Shown in pieces: positions 1-8,983 of a stretch of DNA of 64,000 nucleotides. The translations under genes and the position numbers were made by a program. This DNA comes from Pseudomonas fluorescens Q2-87 (GTDB lineage Bacteria; Pseudomonadota; Gammaproteobacteria; Pseudomonadales; Pseudomonadaceae), in the NCBI RefSeq assembly GCF_000281895.1, contig NZ_CM001558.1:5274556-5338555 (forward strand), in the 5' to 3' direction. Numbering within the stretch: position 1 is the first letter of the stretch; each line of letters opens with the position of its first letter. The notes under the pieces are model-generated. The model made no database searches and was not told the origin of the DNA. It worked only from the letters and a program-made list of their open reading frames with translations.

Positions 1-539
1 CGGTTGATGCGCGTCAGGCGCTCGCCAAGGGCCTGGACTTGCGCCGCGTCCACCAGGTCGGTCTTGCTCAGGAGCAGGCGATCGGCAAACCCGACCTGGG
101 CTTGGGCGATGGCCTGGGTCAGGTGGACGTCGGCGTGAGCGGCATCCACCAGGGTCAGGATCCCGTCGAGGATGTAGCGCTCGCGCAAATCTTCGTCGAT
201 GAAGAATGTCTGGGCCACCGGCGCCGGGTCGGCCAGGCCGGTGCACTCGATCACCAGGCGGTCGAAAGCGATCTCGCCACTGTCCAGCCGTTCGAGCAAC
301 AGGTACAGGGCCTTGGTCAGGTCGGTGTGGATGGTGCAGCACACGCAGCCGTTGGCCAGGGTCATGACTTGCACCGGCTCATCGCCGAGCAATTGGGTGT
401 CGATACCGGCATCGCTGAATTCGTTTTCGATCACGGCGATTTTCAAGCCGTGCCCGGCCTTGAGCAGGTGGCGCAACAGCGTGGTCTTGCCGGCGCCAAG
501 GAAGCCGCTGAGGATGGTGACCGGAATGGGAGAGGACAA
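1..539 (-). CDS. yjiA: G3E-family GTPase of the CobW/YjiA group, 3' end cut by window edge
   Basis: A metal-handling P-loop GTPase of the COG0523 family; such proteins are thought to act as metallochaperones in the cytoplasm. The first residues are SSPIPVTILSGFLGAGKTTL, with Walker A GAGKTT near residue 15. The metal-binding motif GCVCCT follows near residue 60. The start is a TTG (539-537) preceded by AAGGAG about 8 bases upstream; no ATG is usable in this frame. It lies downstream of cstA and the YjiX gene on the same strand, the same order as E. coli btsT-yjiX-yjiA. The C-terminal part lies outside the window, so the exact subfamily is not certain. Confidence 0.88.
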   Translation of the reverse strand, partial: MSSPIPVTILSGFLGAGKTTLLRHLLKAGHGLKIAVIENEFSDAGIDTQLLGDEPVQVMTLANGCVCCTIHTDLTKALYLLLERLDSGEIAFDRLVIECTGLADPAPVAQTFFIDEDLRERYILDGILTLVDAAHADVHLTQAIAQAQVGFADRLLLSKTDLVDAAQVQALGERLTRIN

Positions 540-614
540 AACTGAATCTCCTTGATGCATGAAGAATGAAAGCGTTTGTGCTGTACGCCAATTTTGAAAC
601 CGCCCCAAAATAAT

Positions 615-703
615 TGTGGGAGCGAGCTTGCTCGCGAAGGCGGTCGGTCAGCCACATCAATGGCGACTGACCTGACGCCTTCGCGAGCAAGCCCGCTCCC
701 ACA
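615..703. repeat. REPIN, class A
   Basis: Two inverted REP arms (TGTGGGAGCGAGCTTGCTCG on the left, its near complement on the right) flank a short variable centre. It fills the gap between yjiA and yjiX and could fold into a long hairpin in the operon transcript. One of eight class A copies in the window. Confidence 0.9.
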
Positions 704-720
704 GGAGGGGCTACATCAAT

Positions 721-918
721 TCAACAGCACTTGGGCCCGCCCTTGCCGCCGTAACGGGCTTCCTGGCGTTCGCGGAAGAACGCCTCGTAGTCCATCATCG
801 GCTTGTCCGGGTGCTTGGTTTGCATGTGCTCGACGTAGTTGTCGTAGTCGGGCATGCCGACCATCAGGCGGGCGGCCTGACCGAGGTATTTACCGAGGCG
901 ACTCAAGTCATTGAACAT
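721..918 (-). CDS. yjiX: YbdD/YjiX family small protein
   Basis: A 65-residue soluble protein of the YbdD/YjiX (DUF466) family. It carries the usual family features: an N-terminal helix with [12 protein letters not shown], the stretch [21 protein letters not shown], and a Cys-Cys end (KGGPKCC). It sits 15 bases downstream of cstA on the same strand. The family nearly always follows a CstA/BtsT transporter and is thought to assist it, though the mechanism is not established. Its function here is inferred from that pairing. Confidence 0.9.
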   Translation of the reverse strand: MFNDLSRLGKYLGQAARLMVGMPDYDNYVEHMQTKHPDKPMMDYEAFFRERQEARYGGKGGPKCC

Positions 919-933
919 CGTTGCAATCCTCTA

Positions 934-2999
934 TCAAGCGTCCGGCAGGGCCTGGAATGGGGCTTCTTTGTCCGTGCGCTCTTTCGTGCCCCAGGCGGCG
1001 ATGCCGACCTTGAGCGCGTAGAACAGGACGCTGAACACCACGAACAGGAACAACACCGTCAGCGTTGCGTTGGTGTAGGCGTTGAACACCACGTGCTGCA
1101 TCTGTTCGACGCTCTTGGCCGGGGCCAGGATCTGCCGGCAGCCAGGGCGTCGTTGTATTTGCGCGCCAGGGCCAGGAAGCCGATCGCAGGGTTGGCGTCG
1201 AACAGCTTGATCAGGCCTGCGGTGGTGGTACAGATCAGCAGCCAGGCCGCCGGCAGCAACGTGACCCAGACGTAGCGTTGGCGCTTCATCTTGATCAGCA
1301 CCACGGTGGCGAGCATCAGGGCGATACCGGCCAGCATCTGGTTGGAGATGCCGAACAGCGGCCACAAGGTGTTGATGCCGCCCAGCGGATCGATCACGCC
1401 CTGGTACAGCAAATAGCCCCACAGCGCCACGCAACCGGCGGTGGCAATGAGGTTGGCCGGCCAGGATTCGGTGCGCTTGAGCGAAGGCACGAACGAGCCG
1501 AGCAGATCCTGGAGCATGAACCGCCCGGCACGGGTGCCGGCGTCCACGGCCGTGAGGATGAACAGCGCTTCGAACAGGATCGCGAAGTGGTACCAGAACG
1601 CCATGGTGTTCTCACCCGGCAACACCGAGTGCAGGATCTGCGCGATACCGACCGCCAGGGTCGGCGCACCGCCGGCACGGGCCAGGACGGTGGTTTCGCC
1701 GATGTCCTTGGCCACCGCTTGCAGCGCTTCAGGGGTGATTGCAAAACCCCAGCTGCTGACAGTCTGCGCCACAGCCACCACGTCACCGCCGACGATCGCC
1801 GCCGGGCTGTTCATGGCGAAGTACACGCCGGGCTCGATCACCGATGCAGCGACCATGGCCATGATCGCCACGAAGGACTCCATCAGCATGCCGCCGTAAC
1901 CGATATAGCGGGCGTTGGTTTCGTTATCCAGCAACTTGGGTGTGGTGCCCGAGGAGATCAGCGCATGGAAGCCCGAGACCGCGCCGCAGGCAATGGTGAT
2001 GAACAGGAACGGGAACAGACCGCCCTTCCACACCGGGCCGGTGCCGTCGGTGAACTGGGTCAGCGCCGGCATTTTCAGCTCGGGCATGGTGACCAGGATG
2101 CCGATCGCCAGGGCGACGATGGTGCCGATCTTGAGGAACGTCGACAGGTAGTCCCGCGGCGCCAGGATCAGCCACACCGGCAACACCGCTGCGACAAAAC
2201 CGTAGCCGATCAGCATCCAGGTGATCTGGATCCCGGTGAACGAGAACGCCTTGGCCCAGACCGGATCGGCGGCAATCTGCCCGCCCAGCCAGATCGAGCC
2301 CAGCAGCAACAGCACGCCGATCAGCGAGATCTCACCGATGCGGCCCGGGCGGATGTAGCGCATGTAGACGCCCATGAACATCGCGATCGGGATGGTCGCC
2401 ATCACCGTGAAGATGCCCCACGGGCTCTCGGCCAGGGCCTTGACCACGATCAGCGCCAGCACCGCAAGGATGATGATCATGATCAGGAAGCAGCCGAACA
2501 GCGCGATGGTGCCGGGGATGCGGCCCATTTCCTCGCGCACCATGTCGCCCAGGGAGCGACCGTTGCGGCGGGTGGACAGGAACAGGACCATGAAGTCCTG
2601 CACCGCACCGGCCAGCACCACGCCGGCGATCAGCCAGAGCGTGCCGGGCAGGTAGCCCATCTGCGCCGCCAGCACCGGCCCGACCAGCGGCCCCGCGCCA
2701 GCGATGGCCGCGAAGTGGTGGCCGAAGAGGATGTGTTTGTTGGTCGGGACGTAGTCCAGGCCATCGTTGTTGAGCACGGCAGGCGTGGCCCGGCGCGCAT
2801 CGAGTTGCATCACGTTGTTGGCGATGAAGAGGCTGTAGTAGCGGTAGGCGACCAGGTAGATGGCCACGGCTGCGACGACGATCCAGAGGGCGTTGATCGC
2901 CTCGCCTCGGCGCAAGGCCACGACGCCCAGGGCGCACGCACCGATGACGGCCAGCACTAGCCAAGGTACATGGCGCAGCAGGCTATTATTGTTTTTCAT
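934..2999 (-). pseudogene. cstA: CstA/BtsT peptide or pyruvate transporter, frameshifted near the 3' end
   Basis: A multi-spanning inner-membrane carrier of the CstA family, which imports pyruvate or peptides under carbon limitation. Translation from the ATG at 2999 is normal for 621 residues, with many membrane helices and the motif NKHILFGHHFAAIAGAGPLV near residue 85. At about 1134-1135 one base is missing. GCCGGCAGATC is found where GCCGGCCAGATC would keep the frame. As read, the product ends at 1059 after 25 wrong residues (646 aa). The next frame continues QILAPAKSVEQMQHVVFNAY through a last helix to 934, so restoring one base gives 688 aa, the usual length. It is either a sequencing or assembly error or a real mutation removing the last helix. 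Confidence 0.85.
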
Positions 3000-3157
3000 T
3001 TTTATATTCCGGCCAGGGTGGACAAGAAAGACAGCACCCCGAGTTTAGCGCTTACCGGCGCAAAGGCCATACCCGACATTGGTCTGTCACCGGTCGAACG
3101 GTGAGGACGTGTTGCCAGTTGGGTCTATAGTCAGTGAATCTTCAGAGGGAACGCGTA

Positions 3158-3514
3158 ATGAGCGAACGCCGCCGCTTCGTGCGAATCGAATTCCATGCCA
3201 AGACCGAACTGACCCAGGGCCCGTTCACCTGGCCGGTGAAACTCCTGGACCTGTCCCTCAAGGGACTGCTGATCGAAAAACCCCAGCCCTGGCTGGGCAA
3301 CGCCCAAGAACCGTTCACGGCTGATATTCACCTGAGCAACGAAGTTGAGGTGAAGATGAAGGTCCGCTTGACCCACGACGATCACGGCCACCTGGGCTTC
3401 GTCTGCAAGCATATCGACCTGGACTCCATCGCCCACCTGCGCCGGCTGGTGGAGCTGAACCTGGCCGATCATGACGAGCTGGAACGAGAATTGGCCGCGT
3501 TGATCCAGATTTGA
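3158..3514 (+). CDS. mapZ: PilZ-domain c-di-GMP adaptor, MapZ-like
   Basis: A 118-residue single PilZ domain. The c-di-GMP binding motifs are visible: RRFVR at residues 5-9 and DLSLKG at 31-36. The C-terminal HIDLDSIAHLRRLVELNL matches what I recall of P. aeruginosa MapZ (PA4608), which binds the chemotaxis methyltransferase CheR1. The ATG at 3158 has AGAGGGA a few bases upstream; an in-frame start at 3134 would add eight residues but lacks a ribosome site. The position between cstA and radA is also as I recall it for PA4608. The CheR link is family knowledge and not shown here. Confidence 0.85.
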   Translation: MSERRRFVRIEFHAKTELTQGPFTWPVKLLDLSLKGLLIEKPQPWLGNAQEPFTADIHLSNEVEVKMKVRLTHDDHGHLGFVCKHIDLDSIAHLRRLVELNLADHDELERELAALIQI

Positions 3515-3517
3515 CCG

Positions 3518-3551
3518 CCTGTGGTGACGCAACTTGCTCCCTCACCACAGG
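3518..3551. repeat. Inverted repeat between convergent mapZ and radA
   Basis: Ten-base arms CCTGTGGTGA / TCACCACAGG enclose 14 bases containing ACTTGCTCC. The arms and loop resemble a decayed class B REP element. Placed between convergent genes it may act as a terminator, but no U-tract follows on either strand. Confidence 0.5.
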
Positions 3552-3560
3552 GAAGGCGAG

Positions 3561-4928
3561 TTACTCGAACAACGCATCCAACGCCTGTTCCAGGCGCGTC
3601 ACCGCAATGATCTGCAACCCTGGCGGAGCTTCCTTCGGCGCGTTGCCCTTGGGCACGATGGCGCGCTTGAAGCCATGCTTGGCCGCTTCCTTGAGCCGCT
3701 CTTGACCACTGGGCACCGGCCGGACCTCGCCCGACAGCCCCACTTCACCGAACACCAGCAGGTCATGGGGCAGAGGCCTATTGCGCAGGCTGGACATGAC
3801 TGCTGCCATCAATGCAAGGTCGGACGCGGTTTCCAGCACCTTGACCCCGCCCACAACGTTAAGGAAAACGTCCTGGTCGTGCGTGGGAATACCACCGTGC
3901 CGATGCAGGACGGCCAACAGCATGGCCAGCCGATTCTGATCCAGGCCCAGGGTGACCCGGCGCGGGTTCGCCAGGTGGCTGTCATCGACCAGCGCTTGCA
4001 CTTCCACCAGCATCGGTCGGGTGCCTTCCCACGTCGCCATGACCACGCTGCCCGGTACTTCTTCCTGGGCACGCGTCAGAAAAATCGCCGAAGGGTTCGA
4101 GACCTCTTTCAAGCCCCGGTCGGTCATGCCGAACACACCCAATTCGTTGACAGCGCCAAAGCGGTTCTTCACAGCCCGCAGCAAACGCAGGCGACCGTCG
4201 GATTCGCCTTCGAAATACAGCACGGTATCGACCATGTGCTCCAGGACGCGCGGTCCCGCCAGCGCGCCCTCCTTGGTGACGTGACCCACCAGGAAAATCG
4301 CCGTGCCGCTCTGCTTGGCATAACGCACCAGCAACGCCGCGCTTTCGCGCACTTGGGACACGCCGCCCGGGGCCGATTGGAGCTGCTCGGTGAAAATCGT
4401 CTGGATCGAGTCGATCACCATCACCTTGGGTTTTTCCAGGCGCGCCGTGGCAATGATGGTTTCGATGCAGGTCTCGGTCATGACCCGCAACTGGTCCTGG
4501 GGAAGTCCCAGGCGCCGGGCCCGCATGGCGACCTGTTGCTGGGACTCTTCGCCGGTGACGTAGAGCGCCGGCATACGGGTGGCAAGGTTGCACAAGGTTT
4601 GCAGCAGGATGGTCGACTTGCCGATGCCCGGGTCGCCGCCGATCAGCACCACCGAACCGTCCACCAGGCCGCCGCCCAGTACCCGGTCGAGTTCACCGGA
4701 TGCGGTGGAGAAACGCGGAATCTCCTCGACGCTGACTTCGGCCAGGGTCTTGATCTGCGCCTGCTGGCCGGCCCAACCGGTGCGACCGGTAGGCGCGGCC
4801 GCACCGCCGCTTTCCACCATGGTTTCGGTCAGGGTATTCCAGGCACCGCACTCGCTGCACTGGCCGGCCCATTTGGGAAAGGTCGAGCCGCACTCGGTGC
4901 AGCCATACATGCGCTTTGCCTTGGCCAT
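3561..4928 (-). CDS. radA: DNA repair protein RadA
   Basis: A 455-residue RecA-like ATPase that promotes branch migration in homologous recombination. In order: a four-cysteine zinc finger (C10, C13, C24, C27), Walker A GGDPGIGKST at 97-106, the RadA signature KNRFG, and a C-terminal Lon-like domain. The start at 4928 is fixed by the finger (MAKAKRMYGCTEC) and by CGGAG six bases upstream; the frame stays open further upstream but without family sequence. It is convergent with mapZ and lies downstream of ankB on the same strand with a 43-base gap. Confidence 0.97.
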   Translation of the reverse strand: MAKAKRMYGCTECGSTFPKWAGQCSECGAWNTLTETMVESGGAAAPTGRTGWAGQQAQIKTLAEVSVEEIPRFSTASGELDRVLGGGLVDGSVVLIGGDPGIGKSTILLQTLCNLATRMPALYVTGEESQQQVAMRARRLGLPQDQLRVMTETCIETIIATARLEKPKVMVIDSIQTIFTEQLQSAPGGVSQVRESAALLVRYAKQSGTAIFLVGHVTKEGALAGPRVLEHMVDTVLYFEGESDGRLRLLRAVKNRFGAVNELGVFGMTDRGLKEVSNPSAIFLTRAQEEVPGSVVMATWEGTRPMLVEVQALVDDSHLANPRRVTLGLDQNRLAMLLAVLHRHGGIPTHDQDVFLNVVGGVKVLETASDLALMAAVMSSLRNRPLPHDLLVFGEVGLSGEVRPVPSGQERLKEAAKHGFKRAIVPKGNAPKEAPPGLQIIAVTRLEQALDALFE

Positions 4929-4971
4929 CTGAACTCCGGGATAAAAACCGCGATGATAGCCCAGGCGGGCT

Positions 4972-5520
4972 TCACTGCGGGGCCGGCATTCTGATTTCAC
5001 CCTTGGCCAGGCCGGCCGCCGTATTGCCCAACGGGTCTTGCGCCTCCAGGTCGGCACCTTTGGCCCGCAAGGCGTCGAGCAACTCGGCACGCTTGAACAA
5101 ACCGGCGTACATCGCGGCGGTCTGCCCGGCGCCGTTGCGCTGGTCCGGGCTGCAATCGGTCGCGAGCAAACGCCGTGCAATCTGCACCTCGCCCTTGAAA
5201 ATCGCGCCCATCAGCGCCGTGTTGCCGCGCTTGTCTTGGGCGCAAGCATCGGCGCCAGCGGCCAGCGGCCGCTCGACTGCGGCGTCATGGCCGTGATAAG
5301 CGGCCAGGATCAAAGCCGTGTAACCCTTTTCGTCCTGGGTGCCCAGCGAATAACCGGCCTCGATAAAGGTATCGAGCATAGGTATATCGCCCCGGCGGGC
5401 GGCGTCGAAGTAATAGGTTTGCAGCTGCTCCTGTACCGCCGCCGGCTCGGTGGGTATTGGCTGATCGGCCAATACGCTGACCGACCAGGTCGCAAGTACC
5501 GTTAAAAAGAATTTTCCCAT
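4972..5520 (-). CDS. ankB: Periplasmic ankyrin-repeat protein, AnkB-like
   Basis: A 182-residue protein with a signal peptide (MGKFFLTVLATWSVSVLA) followed by about four ankyrin repeats, for example DEKGYTALILAAYHGHDAAV and KRGNTALMGAIFKGEV. In P. aeruginosa ankB lies next to katB and is needed for full KatB activity in the periplasm, where it is thought to help protect or assemble the catalase. The same order is seen here, with ankB 113 bases downstream of katB and a REPIN in between. GAGGAG precedes the ATG. Confidence 0.88.
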   Translation of the reverse strand: MGKFFLTVLATWSVSVLADQPIPTEPAAVQEQLQTYYFDAARRGDIPMLDTFIEAGYSLGTQDEKGYTALILAAYHGHDAAVERPLAAGADACAQDKRGNTALMGAIFKGEVQIARRLLATDCSPDQRNGAGQTAAMYAGLFKRAELLDALRAKGADLEAQDPLGNTAAGLAKGEIRMPAPQ

Positions 5521-5548
5521 CGTGACGTCTCCTCATGACTCAACGCTT

Positions 5549-5627
5549 TGGGAGCGAACTTGCTCGTGATGCACACTGCTGCGGCCAGACCGAGTTGTCT
5601 GAATCGCGAGCAAGCTCGGCTCCCACA
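5549..5627. repeat. REPIN, class A (short form)
   Basis: Arms TGGGAGCGAACTTGCTCGTG and CGCGAGCAAGCTCGGCTCCC point at each other around a short spacer. Both arms have mismatches against the other class A copies. It lies between katB and ankB and may form an intercistronic hairpin that lowers ankB expression relative to katB. Confidence 0.8.
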
Positions 5628-5633
5628 GACCCA

Positions 5634-7175
5634 TCAGTCGGTCAGTTTTTCCGCCAGTGCCTTGACCCGGGCCAGATCGCCCTTAGCGACGCGGGCCACG
5701 CCGGTGCCGTACTCAGGGTCAGCCTTGTAGAGGAAGGACAGAATGATGTGCTTGCTTTCGTCATCGGTGGTCGCCAACGACCCGCCAAAACTGTCGATCA
5801 GGTCATTGCGCTCCTTCTGGTTGAACGAGCGGTACAGCTCGCCGGCCTGCTTGAAGTTCTGCTCGCGCTGGATCTTCGCCTGCTGGGTACTGCCGCTCAG
5901 CGCAGTCTGGCTGTAGCGGGCCGCTGGCGCCTCTTCACGTGGCGTCAGGCGGCTCGGCTGGTAATTCACGCCGGTGCTGGTGCTGCCCGGGTTCATCGCG
6001 CCGTCCTGGTTACCGTTGTTCACCGCCACCTTGGGGGCGTTGATTGGCAGTTGCAGGGCATTGGCGCCCAGGCGATACATCTGCGTATCGGCGTAGGAAA
6101 ACACTCGCCCTTGCAACAGGCGATCCTCGGAGGGTTCGATCCCTGGCACCAGGTTGGCCGGCGCCATCGCTACTTGTTCGGTTTCCTGGAAGACGTTCGC
6201 CGGATTACGGTTCAAGACCATCTGCCCGACCTTGCGCTCAGGTACGCCCGGCCAGATTTTGGTGGCGTCCAGCGGATCGAAGTCGAAGGAGGCCAAGTCC
6301 TGTGGGTTCAAGACTTGAACGTACAAATCCCACTTGGGAAAGTCGCCCTTATTGATATGGCTGACCAAGTCGGTGGTCATATGGCTGTAATCTTGACCTT
6401 GAACTTTCACTGCTTCTTTCGGATCGAGATTTTTCAGCCCCTGCAAACTTTTCCAATGAAACTTAACGTAATGAATTTCACCCTTCGCATTAACCAACTT
6501 ATAGGCATGCACTCCGTTACCGTCCATCTCACGATAACTGGCCGGCGTGCCAGCGTTGGAATACAGCTCGGTCAGGGTTCGGGTCGATTCGGGAACATGG
6601 GAGAAAAAGTCGAAACGCCGTGAATCATCGTCCAGGTTGGTCCGTGGGTCGGGTTTGAATGCGTGGACCATGTCGGGAAACTTGATGGCGTCGCGAATGA
6701 AAAAGGTCGGGAAGTTGTTACCCACCAAGTCCCAGTTGCCGTCGGCGGTATAAAACTTCGTGGCAAAGCCACGGGGGTCGCGCAGGGTTTCCGGGGAATG
6801 ATTGCCATGCACCACGGCGGAAAAACGCACGAACACTGGCGTGACCTGGCCGGCGGCAAACACCTTGGCCTTGGTCAGATCGCTCAGGTCATCGGAAACC
6901 GTGAACGAGCCATGGGCACCGGTGCCGCGGGCATGCACCACGCGCTCGGGGATACGTTCGCGATCGAAACGCTGGAGCTTCTGGATCAGTTGCACGTCTT
7001 GAAGCAGGGCCGGGCCGTTGGGTCCGGCGGTCTGTGAGTTCTGGTTGTCGCCCACTGCCGCACCGTTGTCCCGGGTCAGGGTGGCCGCTTGCACGGACAA
7101 GGACAACAGGCTGGCGGTCAACACGAAAAAAGCGCGGCGGTGGCGAAAAGCCCCGTAGCCAAGGGAAGTGTTCAT
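5634..7175 (-). CDS. katB: Periplasmic monofunctional heme catalase KatB
   Basis: A 513-residue clade catalase that breaks hydrogen peroxide down to water and oxygen. A signal sequence covers roughly residues 1-30 (basic start, then FFVLTASLLSLSVQA), placing the enzyme in the periplasm. The distal heme histidine is H81 in ERVVHARGTGAHG. The Asn region NNFPTFFIRD and the proximal tyrosine motif RVFSYADTQMYRLG are present. AGAGGAA precedes the ATG. The partner ankB follows. KatB in Pseudomonas is peroxide-inducible through OxyR, but I could not point to a clear OxyR site upstream. Confidence 0.95.
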   Translation of the reverse strand: MNTSLGYGAFRHRRAFFVLTASLLSLSVQAATLTRDNGAAVGDNQNSQTAGPNGPALLQDVQLIQKLQRFDRERIPERVVHARGTGAHGSFTVSDDLSDLTKAKVFAAGQVTPVFVRFSAVVHGNHSPETLRDPRGFATKFYTADGNWDLVGNNFPTFFIRDAIKFPDMVHAFKPDPRTNLDDDSRRFDFFSHVPESTRTLTELYSNAGTPASYREMDGNGVHAYKLVNAKGEIHYVKFHWKSLQGLKNLDPKEAVKVQGQDYSHMTTDLVSHINKGDFPKWDLYVQVLNPQDLASFDFDPLDATKIWPGVPERKVGQMVLNRNPANVFQETEQVAMAPANLVPGIEPSEDRLLQGRVFSYADTQMYRLGANALQLPINAPKVAVNNGNQDGAMNPGSTSTGVNYQPSRLTPREEAPAARYSQTALSGSTQQAKIQREQNFKQAGELYRSFNQKERNDLIDSFGGSLATTDDESKHIILSFLYKADPEYGTGVARVAKGDLARVKALAEKLTD

Positions 7176-7458
7176 AGGCGTGTTCCTCTGATTTTATAGA
7201 GCGCATCCATGTGCGCCATCCAGAGGCTAGTGTTCGAAGAAGAAAAACCTAAATAGAAATCCCGTACCGCGTTGATAGAGAAAACGTTGTAAGGGATCAC
7301 CTTGAAACCGCGTATCACGCGCGATTGATGGCACTTTGAAAACTTTCCTCCCTCGTCGGGGTCGATAACGGGAGCTTGTAAGCAGAGGTTTCAAGCAGGA
7401 CGCGTTGGGCTGGCTTACACTGCCAACTATCCATTTCAAATGCCACAAGGAATAACTC

Positions 7459-7872
7459 ATGGGCGTGCTAAGCGAGTTCAAGGCCTTCGCGGTCAAGGGC
7501 AATGTCGTCGACATGGCTGTCGGGATCATCATCGGTGCCGCTTTCGGCAAAATCGTCTCGTCATTTGTTGGCGATGTGATCATGCCCCCCATCGGCCTGC
7601 TGATCGGCGGGGTGGATTTCAGTAACCTGGCCATTACCTTAAAGGCCGCCCAAGGCGATGCGCCTGCCGTGGTAGTGGCCTACGGTAAATTCATCCAGAG
7701 CACCATCGACTTCATCATCGTAGCGTTTGCCATCTTCATGGGCGTCAAGGCCATCAACCGCCTCAAGCGCGAAGAAGCCGTTGCGCCAAGCGCACCGCCA
7801 GTGCCAAGCAAGGAAGAGCTGCTGCTGAGCGAAATCCGCGATCTGCTCAAGGCCCAGAACGAGCGGCCTTGA
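7459..7872 (+). CDS. mscL: Large-conductance mechanosensitive channel MscL
   Basis: A 137-residue inner-membrane channel that opens under membrane tension and releases solutes on osmotic downshock. The N-terminal amphipathic helix and TM1 ([20 protein letters not shown]) and the TM2 region ([18 protein letters not shown]) are typical, as is the basic-acidic C-terminal helix. AAGGAA precedes the ATG. It is convergent with fprB and they share the hairpin at 7886-7914. The 283-base gap to katB holds the divergent promoters; I see no other gene in it. Confidence 0.98.
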   Translation: MGVLSEFKAFAVKGNVVDMAVGIIIGAAFGKIVSSFVGDVIMPPIGLLIGGVDFSNLAITLKAAQGDAPAVVVAYGKFIQSTIDFIIVAFAIFMGVKAINRLKREEAVAPSAPPVPSKEELLLSEIRDLLKAQNERP

Positions 7873-7885
7873 CACATGCACCGTT

Positions 7886-7914
7886 AAAAATGGCGTCCGT
7901 TGGGCGCCATTTTT
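7886..7914. terminator. Bidirectional Rho-independent terminator between mscL and fprB
   Basis: A perfect ten-base stem AAAAATGGCG / CGCCATTTTT surrounds a nine-base loop. The A and T runs at the stem base give a U-tract on either strand, suited to ending both convergent transcripts. The last bases touch the fprB stop codon at 7915. Confidence 0.85.
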
Positions 7915-8691
7915 CTACCAGTAGTTTTCCACCGCCACCTGGCCTGGCCGGCGGCTGAGGCTCAGTTGCAGGCCCCTGGCCTTGAGCTGCTTGCGGGTGT
8001 CGTCGATCATTTGCGGATTGCCGCACAGCATCACTCGCGAATGCTCCGGCGTCAGCGCTACTCCGGCCGCCCGCTCCAGCTCGCCATTTTCGAGCAGCGT
8101 GGTAATGCGCCCATTGAGCGCCCCGGGATGCTGCTCACGGGTGACCGTGGCGATGAAGCGAAACTTGTGGGCGTACTCGGCCAAGTACTCGCGCTGGGGC
8201 AACGCCTGAATCAGCTCCTGATACGCCAGCTCCCGCGCCTCGCGTACGCTGTACACGAGGATGATCCGCTCGAATTTTTCCCAGGCTTCGAAATCCTGGA
8301 GGATCGAAAGAAACGGCGCAATTCCCGTTCCCGTGGACAGTAGCCACAAATCCCGGCCATCCACGAAACGGTCCAGCGTCAGATAGCCAAACGCCTGCCG
8401 ATCCACCAACAGGCTGTCACCGGTACGCAGGCGGCTGAGTTCGCTGGTGAACTCGCCATCCGGCACCACGATGGAAAAGAACTCGAGATATTCATCGAAC
8501 GGCGAAGACACCATGGAATACGCCCGCCAGACGGTGGTGCCGTCCGCCTTGACCACGCCCAGCCGGGCGAACTGGCCAGCCTTAAAGCGAAAGCCGCGGT
8601 CCCGGGTTGTACGCAACGTAAACAGATGGGGCGTCAGTGGCTGGACTTCGAGGAGCGATTGGCGGGTGAACTTCTCTGCGTTGTCGGTCAT
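7915..8691 (-). CDS. fprB: Ferredoxin/flavodoxin-NADP+ reductase, FprB type
   Basis: A 258-residue FAD enzyme that moves electrons between NADPH and ferredoxin or flavodoxin, used in redox-stress responses and iron-sulfur metabolism. FAD-binding RAYSMVSSP and NADP-binding STGTGIAPFLS are visible. The C-terminus VENYW matches the bacterial subclass that ends in Tyr-Trp, unlike the P. aeruginosa Fpr (PA3397) sequence I recall. GGAG lies eight bases before the ATG. A perfect palindrome at 8703-8728 lies just upstream of that site. The flanks (mscL and a LuxR solo) match the PP_4645-4648 order I recall from P. putida. Confidence 0.85.
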   Translation of the reverse strand: MTDNAEKFTRQSLLEVQPLTPHLFTLRTTRDRGFRFKAGQFARLGVVKADGTTVWRAYSMVSSPFDEYLEFFSIVVPDGEFTSELSRLRTGDSLLVDRQAFGYLTLDRFVDGRDLWLLSTGTGIAPFLSILQDFEAWEKFERIILVYSVREARELAYQELIQALPQREYLAEYAHKFRFIATVTREQHPGALNGRITTLLENGELERAAGVALTPEHSRVMLCGNPQMIDDTRKQLKARGLQLSLSRRPGQVAVENYW

Positions 8692-8702
8692 GAGTCACTC
8701 CA

Positions 8703-8728
8703 GCGGGACAAGAAACACAGTGTCCCGC
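8703..8728 (-). promoter_or_regulatory. Perfect palindrome in the fprB leader
   Basis: GCGGGACA and TGTCCCGC are exact complements, ten bases apart. Read on the fprB strand the hairpin ends directly against the ribosome site (TGTCCCGC then TGGAG, then the ATG). It could be a repressor or activator operator or an RNA hairpin that controls translation. No known consensus was matched. Confidence 0.55.
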
Positions 8729-8983
8729 AAAGTGAGCGGCGCCACCACCCAAAGACGAGTAATGGCACTTTAATCGCAACTCTGATTTATCCGCCCATAT
8801 CCTTTACCAAACTTGTACAACTTTAAGCACATGTAAAAACAAATTGACTAAAAGCGTCTTTCGCAAGATAGGACAGCATTGTAAGCAGATTAAAAAAAAT
8901 CACTACGAAGCAAGAATAGTCCTACACTAAAAATTCGCATCAGGGATTGGATCCGCATGGACGAATCAACCCAGGAGAGAGCG

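Noticed and set aside
615..703. Repeated palindromes considered as parts of a CRISPR array
   Set aside because: Copies are kilobases apart, are paired inverted arms rather than direct repeats with spacers, and no cas gene is present.
1278..2960. A 560-residue open frame antisense to cstA, and similar long antisense frames across radA (3534-4994), hrpB (45933-47291), hemL (59281-60876) and miaB (62035-63615)
   Set aside because: They mirror the codon bias of real GC-rich genes on the other strand. Their predicted proteins are His, Gln, Arg and Asp-rich without family motifs or ribosome sites.
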